Source: Dehalococcoidia bacterium (GTDB lineage: Bacteria; Chloroflexota; Dehalococcoidia; SHYD01; SHYC01). Taken from it: DNA of 7,092 bases. The stretch spans positions 1 through 7,092 of the forward strand of contig JAENIT010000029.1 in the NCBI GenBank assembly GCA_016844365.1, given 5' to 3'. The notes under the pieces are model-generated. The model ran no database searches, had not been told where the DNA came from, and worked only from the letters and a program-made list of their open reading frames with translations. Numbering within the stretch: position 1 is the first letter of the stretch; each line of letters starts with the position of its first letter. Positions 1 through 4,800 of the stretch are shown piece by piece. Both the position numbers and the translations under genes were made by a program.

Positions 1-539
1 ATCAAGGCGAAAACGAAGGTGGAAATGGCCAGCCATTTTTGTATCCAGCTCTCCCTAGTGCTGACCTTTGCACGGTTCACCTTGATAGCATAATAAAGCT
101 GCGCCAGGAGTAGCAGGCCAAAGATGTAGTAGGTTACTGAGGTGTAGAAAAACATGGAGGTGGGGTTATTCCAGACCCAGGGGATCAGCAGCGCCCGTGG
201 GATAGACCCCAGATGGACCATAATGAACAGCACTGAGGTCGCCAGAGATAGTAACGACACGAAGAGAGCTCTGGTCCCGAGAGGGCGATAATCCTCGCGG
301 CCAAAGGCGTAGATCATCAAGCCAATGACTGTAGCGCCCGCGCTGGCACCGAAGAAGAACACAAACCCGGCTATGTACAACCCCCAAGGGGTTACATCTG
401 TAAGGCCGGTAAGGTAGTGTCCCTTAAAATACTCCAGGTAGAAGCTGTACAGCCCCAAGAGCACCAGAACCCCCAGGATACCGTACCAGGCATAGGACAC
501 GTAGGAGGGATAGTAGACACGCCGTGCATCAGTAGCCAT
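1..539 (-). CDS. NrfD/PsrC-type integral membrane subunit of molybdoenzyme complex (3' end outside window)
   Basis: This is the membrane anchor and quinone-interacting subunit of a complex iron-sulfur molybdoenzyme. 179 residues are visible; NrfD/PsrC proteins usually run to 300-400 residues with 8 or more helices, so the gene continues past the left edge. Hydrophobic segments are seen at about residues 14-36, 50-79, 90-110 and 129-152, and a fifth begins at about 169. The stretch PWGLYIAGFVFFFGASAG (51-68) is the conserved NrfD second-helix signature. A second typical element is NPTSMFFY (125-132) at the start of the fourth helix. The ATG is chosen because AGGAGG lies 9 nt upstream, inside the end of the ferredoxin gene; only 3 nt separate the preceding stop codon from this start. 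The tight spacing implies co-transcription and translational coupling. The family is clear, but the redox partner and direction of electron flow are not. Confidence 0.9.
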   Translation of the reverse strand, partial: MATDARRVYYPSYVSYAWYGILGVLVLLGLYSFYLEYFKGHYLTGLTDVTPWGLYIAGFVFFFGASAGATVIGLMIYAFGREDYRPLGTRALFVSLLSLATSVLFIMVHLGSIPRALLIPWVWNNPTSMFFYTSVTYYIFGLLLLAQLYYAIKVNRAKVSTRESWIQKWLAISTFVFAL

Positions 540-542
540 GAT

Positions 543-1280
543 TTATGCCCTCCTTTTAACGGCTTCGATCTCACGAGTTTTGATCCCCGGCGCTGGGGCC
601 CCGACGTAGTACACCTTGGGCCGGGTGTTGAGGTCCTCCTTAAGCCGGAAGTGGCGTTTCTTGGCCAGGAGTTTGGATACCTCACTTTCGGGATCATCCA
701 GGTCTCCAAAATGGATAGCACTTACAGGGCAGGCATTGGCGCAGGCTGTAGTCAACCCCTTCTCCACCCGCTGCACACAGAAGGTGCACTTCTCTATAAC
801 GCCCTTGTAATGGCCACCCCCAGCCACACGCCGTCCATTTTTCTTGTGGTCCCGATTCAGGTCCGGGTTATCGTAGGGGGGCACCGCTCCTTGCGTAGCT
901 GCCTTAGCCTGACCGTCCTTCCAGTCCAGGTAGTAGTTGTCGCTGGGCTTCATGCCGTTGAAGTAGTTGACACCGTAGGGGCAGGCGATGGAGCAGTACT
1001 GGCAGCCGATGCACCGGTCGAAGTCCGTGAGCACCAGTCCGTCCTCTCGCTTGAAGCGGGCCTGGGTCGGGCACACCTGGACGCAGGGGGGATTGTCGCA
1101 GTGCATACAGGGCCGCGGCAGGAAGCTCATCTTCGTGTTGGGGAACTCTCCCTCCTCCAGGCGGAAAACGTACATCCAGAACATACCCTCGGGGGTATTG
1201 TTCTCCACCTTGCAGGCCTCCATACAGGCCCGGCAACCCACACACTTGTCCAGTTCTATGACCATGCCGTATCTAGCCAT
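543..1280 (-). CDS. Four-cluster [4Fe-4S] ferredoxin-like electron-transfer subunit (DmsB/PsrB/PhsB type)
   Basis: This is the electron-transfer subunit that wires the molybdenum catalytic subunit to the membrane subunit. The 245-residue product has exactly 16 cysteines in four groups: 13/16/19/23, 58/61/66/70, 90/93/96/100 and 165/168/180/184. This is the standard pattern for four [4Fe-4S] clusters. A segment of about 65 residues lies between groups three and four, followed by a basic C-terminal tail. There is no signal peptide, as usual for this family; the subunit is normally exported bound to the Tat-targeted catalytic subunit. The reading frame stays open upstream to 1535, but that part is antisense-like low-quality protein overlapping the catalytic gene. 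The start MARYGMVIELDKC is chosen because it begins just before the first ferredoxin motif and has an AGGAGG 5 nt upstream. The start lies 11 nt after the preceding stop codon. The sequence does not separate PsrB-, TtrB- and PadC-like roles. Confidence 0.94.
   Translation of the reverse strand: MARYGMVIELDKCVGCRACMEACKVENNTPEGMFWMYVFRLEEGEFPNTKMSFLPRPCMHCDNPPCVQVCPTQARFKREDGLVLTDFDRCIGCQYCSIACPYGVNYFNGMKPSDNYYLDWKDGQAKAATQGAVPPYDNPDLNRDHKKNGRRVAGGGHYKGVIEKCTFCVQRVEKGLTTACANACPVSAIHFGDLDDPESEVSKLLAKKRHFRLKEDLNTRPKVYYVGAPAPGIKTREIEAVKRRA
549..554 (-). promoter_or_regulatory. Ribosome binding site of the NrfD-like gene
   Basis: On the minus strand this reads AGGAGG, within AAAAGGAGGG, and is followed 9 nt later by the ATG at 539. 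It sits inside the last codons of the upstream ferredoxin gene, so ribosomes finishing that gene are positioned to start the membrane subunit. It fixes the start codon. Confidence 0.75.
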
Positions 1281-1285
1281 AGCTT

Positions 1286-1291
1286 CCTCCT
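1286..1291 (-). promoter_or_regulatory. Ribosome binding site deciding the ferredoxin subunit start
   Basis: The minus strand reads AGGAGG, overlapping the region just after the catalytic subunit's TAG (1292-1294), with 5 nt to the ATG at 1280. It supports the short start over the in-frame extension reaching 1535, and it suggests coupling of the A and B subunits at 1:1 stoichiometry. Confidence 0.75.
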
Positions 1292-3868
1292 CTAGGCCTT
1301 GAAGACCCGTACTCGGACGTGGAACGAGTTGTCGGCCGTGTTGGTCACATACCCTTCTCCGGTGAAGAAGAGGGCGTTGGGAGTGGGCCCCTGACCTTTG
1401 GTCCGAGGGTGGCGGGCCACCTCGCCGTAGTGGTGGGGCATGCCCACGGTATCGGGACGGATCCCCTCGGTTAGGGCTACTTTGGTCTTCACCTTTTGGG
1501 TCTCGCCAGTCACAGCGTTGTGGGACTCCACCCACACCGAGTCGCCCCCTTTAAGGCCTCGAGCCTTAGCGGCCTTGGGGTTCATCTGAAGCCGAGCCTC
1601 CGGCGCTAGCTCCGACAGGAGGGGGATCTGGGAGGTACGGCCTTGCTTAAACTCGATCATCTTGAAGCTAATGAGGTCCAGGTCATATTGAGCGGGCGAA
1701 GACAACATGGTAGGGTCCCGCCAGGTGGGAAGGGACGTATAGTCCTGGTAGTACACCTTCTCCGCACCCTTAGCTCTCATCTCCTTCTGATAGCGGCCCA
1801 GGGCCTCCCCGTATAGGCGGTGGCGAATGCCGTTGAAGGGAGGTTTCTGGGCATAACCGTAGTACTTGCTAGCCGGAACAGGCCCTTTCACCCAGACACC
1901 CTCCCTCTCAAAGTAGGCGATGCCCTCCGCCAATCCCTGGGTCTTGGCCCATCGATCAAACATGTCTCGAACCGTTGGCTTAGTGTTGATGTCCATAATG
2001 TGGGGATCTTTGAGACCCAGGACACGGTTGAGGCGGTCAAGAAAGCCGTCCTTGCCGTAGAGAAGTCCGGCCTTCTCGCACAGGTCCAGGTAGATGTCTA
2101 TCTCGCCCCGGCTCTGGCCCAGGGGCTCCATAATTGGTAGACGAAAGACAGTGGCATCAGTGTACATGTCGCTGGCCCCTATAGGGCCCTCGTACTTCTC
2201 CATAGTGGCGGCCGGCAAAACAACGTCAGCAAAAAGATCGGCGGTCCTAGAGAGCCAGGGGTCGATGACGGCCACGAACTTGAATTTCTTGTAAGCCTCC
2301 ATAAAAGTAGCCTGGTCGGTGAAGGAGGCGAGTGGGTTGGCCATGTGGACAATGACCATCTCCGGCAGCTTGTTGACCTGATACTTCTCGGGATTAAGCA
2401 TGACCTTGGCGATCATGCCCGGGTTACTAGTCCGAATGGGAAAGAATTTGCTGGCCCCTAAGGTGTAATCGTAGGGAGGGTCCTTTATGGTGACCTTTTC
2501 AAGGGCCTCAAAGTTAGGGTCAATCTTCCATGTGGAGTCGATACGGAGGCCGCCTACCGCCTCCACCGCACCCAGAAGCATCATCACCATATACATAGCT
2601 CGGTAGAACTGGAAGCCCAGCTCTTGCTGTGAGACATGGTAAGCCATTATCCCCACTGGCCGGTACGGGAGAGTAACACCATCCACAACGGTGGTGCTCC
2701 CGATCATGGCGTTTTCCCCCAATTCCCGGGCCACCTGACGGATCTGCTCCGCCGATATCCCGCACACGTTGGCGGCCCATTCAGGGGTATACTGGGTTAG
2801 GTGCTCCTTTAATAGCTGGAAGCTGGTTTTTACGGACTTCCCATCCGGGGCGAACATGCCCTCCAGAACGGGCTTCACTCCTTGGGCGTCGTGGGGCTTA
2901 GGGGAGTTGGTTGCCTCGTCCCATACCTGCTCCTTTCCCTCCACTCGCAGGAAAGCGCCGTCCCCCTGGACCAGAAATGGGGCGTTGGTGTACTTAGTCA
3001 AATACTCTCGGTCTATAGTGCCCTGAGCTACAATGGCCTGGCATAGAGCCAGGGCCAGGGCCAGGTCGGTGCCGGGCTTGATGGGCAACCATTCGTCGGC
3101 GTGGGGGCCGGCAGAGCGCAGTCGGGGGTCGATGTGCACCACCTTCATCCCCCGCTCTCGAGCTGCCGCGAACTGCTGGTTCCAGGTAATGAAGCAGAAC
3201 TTGTTTCCCCCGGCTCCAGTGATGTTCCACCCCCAGGAAAGCATGTACTTTGTGTACCGAAAATCGGGGTTGGCATTGGCATGGGGGCCGATAGTATACT
3301 CGGCGGCCCGATAGCCGGCGTCGGAGCAGTAGGAGCCGTGGCCCACCCGCGTTGCTCCAATGCTGTTCACAAAAGCGTCGTCGTAGATGGCCTCCTGCTT
3401 GCTCCGTCCCTTTTGCCAGAGTACCTGCTTTGGGTCCTTGGCCCGCACCTCATTCAGCTTCTCCGCCACCAGGGTCAGGGCCTCATCCCAGGAGGCCTCC
3501 CGAAACTTACCGGGCACACCTTTCTCGTTAGTGCGGATCAAAGGGGTCTTGACGCGGTTCGGGTCGTAGAGGGCCATGATCTGGCCGAAACCCTTGGGAC
3601 ATAGAGCGCCCTTATTCCGTGGGTGCAACGGGTTCCCCTCCAGCTTCACCACCCGGCCGTCGATTCGGCGAGCTAAAATTCCGCAGTCCTGCTTGCCGAT
3701 CCAGCAGGTGGTGGGAATCCACTCTTCTGTGACCGTGGCCTCTGCTTCTGCTTGGGCCTCCTGATGGAGAGGAATGCCCACGACCCGTTCAAGAAGGTTT
3801 TCACTGGTGGCAAGGCCCGCCACCGCCACGGCGGAACTCTTGAGGAATGTCCTGCGAGTTACCCTCAT
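1292..3868 (-). CDS. Tat-exported molybdopterin (bis-MGD) oxidoreductase catalytic subunit, DMSO reductase superfamily
   Basis: This is the catalytic subunit of a periplasmic or extracytoplasmic Mo/W-bisMGD enzyme; its substrate is unknown. The N-terminus has a twin-arginine signal TRRTFLK (4-10) followed by a hydrophobic stretch. The Molybdop_Fe4S4 domain covers about 49-104 with C55, C62 and C90 then PKG, but residue 58, where the second cysteine is expected, is Gly (CWIGKQDC). The molybdopterin core follows. It has a likely Mo-ligand cysteine C181 in HGSYCSDAG, and WLPIKPGTDLALALA (260-274) is a typical pterin-dinucleotide motif. The C-terminal Molydop_binding domain runs from about 735 to 855 and includes LQMNP (760-764). 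At 858 residues the length is normal for the PsrA/PhsA/ArrA/PadB branch. The start is supported by GGAGGT 5 nt upstream and by the Tat motif directly after it. Gene order A-B-C with a tatA-like gene upstream indicates a membrane-bound respiratory complex. Polysulfide, thiosulfate, tetrathionate, arsenic-oxyanion and phenylacetyl-CoA chemistry all remain possible. Confidence 0.93.
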   Translation of the reverse strand: MRVTRRTFLKSSAVAVAGLATSENLLERVVGIPLHQEAQAEAEATVTEEWIPTTCWIGKQDCGILARRIDGRVVKLEGNPLHPRNKGALCPKGFGQIMALYDPNRVKTPLIRTNEKGVPGKFREASWDEALTLVAEKLNEVRAKDPKQVLWQKGRSKQEAIYDDAFVNSIGATRVGHGSYCSDAGYRAAEYTIGPHANANPDFRYTKYMLSWGWNITGAGGNKFCFITWNQQFAAARERGMKVVHIDPRLRSAGPHADEWLPIKPGTDLALALALCQAIVAQGTIDREYLTKYTNAPFLVQGDGAFLRVEGKEQVWDEATNSPKPHDAQGVKPVLEGMFAPDGKSVKTSFQLLKEHLTQYTPEWAANVCGISAEQIRQVARELGENAMIGSTTVVDGVTLPYRPVGIMAYHVSQQELGFQFYRAMYMVMMLLGAVEAVGGLRIDSTWKIDPNFEALEKVTIKDPPYDYTLGASKFFPIRTSNPGMIAKVMLNPEKYQVNKLPEMVIVHMANPLASFTDQATFMEAYKKFKFVAVIDPWLSRTADLFADVVLPAATMEKYEGPIGASDMYTDATVFRLPIMEPLGQSRGEIDIYLDLCEKAGLLYGKDGFLDRLNRVLGLKDPHIMDINTKPTVRDMFDRWAKTQGLAEGIAYFEREGVWVKGPVPASKYYGYAQKPPFNGIRHRLYGEALGRYQKEMRAKGAEKVYYQDYTSLPTWRDPTMLSSPAQYDLDLISFKMIEFKQGRTSQIPLLSELAPEARLQMNPKAAKARGLKGGDSVWVESHNAVTGETQKVKTKVALTEGIRPDTVGMPHHYGEVARHPRTKGQGPTPNALFFTGEGYVTNTADNSFHVRVRVFKA

Positions 3869-3873
3869 GGCTT

Positions 3874-3879
3874 ACCTCC
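3874..3879 (-). promoter_or_regulatory. Ribosome binding site of the catalytic subunit
   Basis: The minus strand reads GGAGGT, 5 nt before the ATG at 3868. It lies 4 nt from the foot of a small hairpin at 3884-3901, so access to it could be affected by folding of the leader. Confidence 0.7.
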
Positions 3880-3883
3880 GTAT

Positions 3884-3901
3884 AAGATAGGATCCCATCT
3901 T
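3884..3901 (-). other. Intercistronic hairpin between tatA-like gene and catalytic gene
   Basis: The plus strand reads AAGATAGGATCCCATCTT. In the minus-strand RNA the arms AAGAUGG and CUAUCUU pair over 7 bp, including one G-U wobble, around a GAUC loop. There is no downstream T-run, so it is not an intrinsic terminator. It sits in the 53-nt gap between the tatA-like stop and the catalytic start, immediately upstream of the ribosome binding site. A role in mRNA processing or in setting relative expression is inference only. Confidence 0.4.
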
Positions 3902-3921
3902 TACAACAAAGGCCCTTGAGT

Positions 3922-4101
3922 CTAGGAGTGTCGGGAGTCCTCTGTGGTCCCAGCCTCGTTGGGTTCACTTAGGGACTTACGGAAGTCGCGAATCCCTTTT
4001 CCTAACGCTGCGCCAACCTCTGGTAGCTTGCCCACTCCAAAGACAAATAGAACTATAACTAATAGGATCAGCAGTTCGGTTCCCCCCAACTGAAAGGGCA
4101 T
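3922..4101 (-). CDS. tatA: TatA/TatE-like twin-arginine translocase subunit
   Basis: This small 59-residue protein has the TatA layout. It has a short N-terminus ending in GGTE (6-9) and one hydrophobic helix (about 10-22). [20 protein letters not shown] (21-40) then contains the diagnostic hinge FG-x-x-KLPE and an amphipathic helix, followed by RKSLSE and a short acidic, polar tail. TatA forms the pore-associated oligomer that moves folded Tat substrates across the cytoplasmic membrane. The ATG at 4101 is supported by GGGAGGT 9 nt upstream. The gene lies 53 nt upstream of, and co-directional with, the Tat-signal-bearing catalytic subunit, so a dedicated or co-regulated export role is likely. 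TatB is excluded as less likely by the short tail. No tatC is present in the window. The family assignment is strong; the dedication to this client is inferred from context. Confidence 0.9.
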   Translation of the reverse strand: MPFQLGGTELLILLVIVLFVFGVGKLPEVGAALGKGIRDFRKSLSEPNEAGTTEDSRHS

Positions 4102-4110
4102 GGCCTGACC

Positions 4111-4117
4111 ACCTCCC
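4111..4117 (-). promoter_or_regulatory. Ribosome binding site of the tatA-like gene
   Basis: The minus strand reads GGGAGGT with 9 nt to the ATG at 4101. It supports the start of this short gene. Confidence 0.7.
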
Positions 4118-4227
4118 GGTCAGATTCACCTAGTGGAGTCTCCTTCCTTAGCAGTACGCTGCCCAACTCGCGCCGCGCGCTCCGTTGCCATTCTTCCTGC
4201 CAGCCCGAGGAAACTCCACCTGTGAAT

Positions 4228-4242
4228 ATAGTAACAATAATA
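4228..4242 (-). promoter_or_regulatory. Candidate promoter -10 region for the tatA-molybdoenzyme operon
   Basis: Two overlapping -10 candidates are read on the minus strand: TATTAT (4237-4242) and TACTAT (4228-4233), about 130 nt upstream of the tatA-like start. No good -35 hexamer lies 17 bp from either. That spacing instead falls near the dyad at 4258-4271, an arrangement typical of activator-dependent promoters. A further inverted pair, TAGTG (4241-4245) and CACTA (4255-4259), overlaps this region. Start-site assignment by eye is tentative. Confidence 0.35.
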
Positions 4243-4257
4243 GTGCCTATCGCACAC

Positions 4258-4271
4258 TACCCTTTGGTGTA
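4258..4271. promoter_or_regulatory. Candidate operator half 1: imperfect dyad TACCC-N4-GTGTA
   Basis: The sequence TACCCTTTGGTGTA is an inverted repeat with one mismatch (GTGTA instead of GGGTA) and has the same 5-4-5 spacing as the perfect dyad 23 bp further upstream. Relative to the candidate TACTAT -10 box it is centred about 40-45 bp before the expected transcription start, a usual activator position. The regulator is not in the window. Confidence 0.35.
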
Positions 4272-4275
4272 AATC

Positions 4276-4299
4276 TTTCCTACCCAAAAGGGTAGGAAA
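4276..4299. promoter_or_regulatory. Perfect 10-bp inverted repeat around AAAA (candidate operator half 2)
   Basis: The left arm TTTCCTACCC (4276-4285) and the right arm GGGTAGGAAA (4290-4299) are exactly complementary around AAAA. The core TACCC-AAAA-GGGTA (4281-4294) matches the imperfect dyad at 4258-4271. Neither strand has a T-run after it, so a terminator is unlikely. A binding site for a dimeric regulator upstream of the tatA-like gene is the best reading. NarL/FixJ-family sites share a TAC...GTA outline, but the spacing here differs, so no family is assigned. Confidence 0.45.
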
Positions 4300-4331
4300 C
4301 TGCCTAGCCCATTTAGAGGGAGGTTAGGTGG

Positions 4332-4356
4332 GAGTCGACTTTTGTCGAAGACTCGC
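4332..4356. repeat. Imperfect inverted repeat in the palindrome cluster
   Basis: The left arm GAGTCGAC is followed by TTTT and then GTCGAAGACTC. The right arm matches the reverse complement of the left (GTCGACTC) with a 3-nt insertion. It stands about 10 bp from the perfect palindrome at 4368-4383. Confidence 0.4.
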
Positions 4357-4367
4357 CTCTGGTGAGA

Positions 4368-4383
4368 GGAGGGTCGACCCTCC
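4368..4383. repeat. Perfect 16-bp palindrome
   Basis: GGAGGGTCGACCCTCC is identical to its own reverse complement; the symmetry stops at the flanking bases (A at 4367 and C at 4384). It lies between two other inverted repeats. It could be a protein-binding site or part of a dispersed intergenic repeat; nothing here distinguishes these. Confidence 0.55.
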
Positions 4384-4388
4384 CCTGG

Positions 4389-4409
4389 CCCCTCCCTGAA
4401 AAGGAGGGG
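4389..4409. repeat. 7-bp GC-rich hairpin with 7-nt loop
   Basis: The arms CCCCTCC (4389-4395) and GGAGGGG (4403-4409) enclose CTGAAAA. The stem is perfect but is not followed by a T-tract in either direction, so it is not a classic intrinsic terminator. Its pattern resembles short REP/MITE-like intergenic elements, which only a genome-wide copy count could confirm. Confidence 0.45.
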
Positions 4410-4652
4410 AGAGCAGGATTGCGGGTGGGAGTGTACTAGAAGGCGTGTTAGAGGGCATTGGAATCTGAGTCGAAAGCTAGTACAAGTCCTTGCTTATTTC
4501 AACCTGAAATGCTATTATCCTGGCGATTTATTATTACCTCTGCGCACTTACATTTTCGAGTTGGGTCATCATTGCAGGAGCGGACGATGAACATTAGGGA
4601 TGCTACATCTTAGTGTTTTGCTGTTTCCGTTCCAGTTTTGTGATCTAAGTCA

Positions 4653-4681
4653 TTGTTAAAACACGCAAGGGCACATATACT
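4653..4681 (+). promoter_or_regulatory. Sigma70-like promoter for the secreted repeat protein gene
   Basis: TTGTTA (4653-4658) matches 4 of 6 -35 consensus bases. TATACT (4676-4681) matches 5 of 6 -10 bases, and the spacer is exactly 17 bp. Transcription would start near 4688, giving a 5' untranslated leader of about 110 nt before the ATG at 4801. No other pair this good was noticed upstream of the gene. Confidence 0.55.
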
Positions 4682-4800
4682 GAATCGGACTGCGACTATC
4701 GTGTATTCTTTAGCACAACGCCGGCCCTAAAGCATGGGTATCACTTTCATATTCTCAACGGGTCTAGACAAGGACTAATAGACGAATAGGGGTTACTATT

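Larger units (their letters stand above)
4300..4640. other. Non-coding intergenic stretch with a palindrome cluster
   Basis: No convincing gene is seen on either strand; the longest ATG-started frames I traced by hand are only about a dozen codons. The left part (about 4330-4440) is purine/pyrimidine-skewed, GC-rich and full of inverted repeats. The right part (about 4480-4640) is more AT-rich and has no recognised feature. No tRNA, insertion-sequence end or riboswitch core could be supported. Confidence 0.6.

Noticed and set aside
417..1295. Long plus-strand open frame (292 codons) over the ferredoxin gene
   Set aside because: It is antisense to a gene with 16 perfectly placed cysteines. 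Its translation has no recognisable domain, and it arises from codon bias of the real gene.
1281..1535. In-frame upstream extension of the ferredoxin subunit
   Set aside because: It overlaps the well-supported catalytic subunit C-terminus, is Arg/Pro/Ser-rich shadow sequence, and a good ribosome binding site supports the ATG at 1280.
3101..3604. Plus-strand frame of 167 codons inside the catalytic gene
   Set aside because: It is a shadow frame: opposite a conserved molybdopterin domain, with no ribosome binding site or family features.
4126..4191. 21-residue leader peptide ORF upstream of the tatA-like gene (minus strand, beginning MATERAARVG)
   Set aside because: The purine-rich AGGAAG lies too close to the ATG to act as a normal ribosome binding site. 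There is no run of regulatory codons or attenuator hairpin, and such short frames occur by chance.
4276..4299. Terminator of an unseen gene
   Set aside because: The hairpin is perfect, but the flanks are not T-rich in the needed position and both adjacent genes read away from it; a regulator site fits better.
4389..4409. Intrinsic terminator
   Set aside because: The stem is strong but lacks a T-tract on either strand, and no gene ends next to it.
4660..4800. Possible c-di-GMP (GEMM) riboswitch before the secreted protein gene
   Set aside because: Words such as CACGCAAGGGC, CCGGCCCTAAA and GGGTCTA recall GEMM elements. However, the conserved GCAAACC-type core, the paired helices and the spacing do not line up, and the predicted -10 box would lie inside the aptamer.
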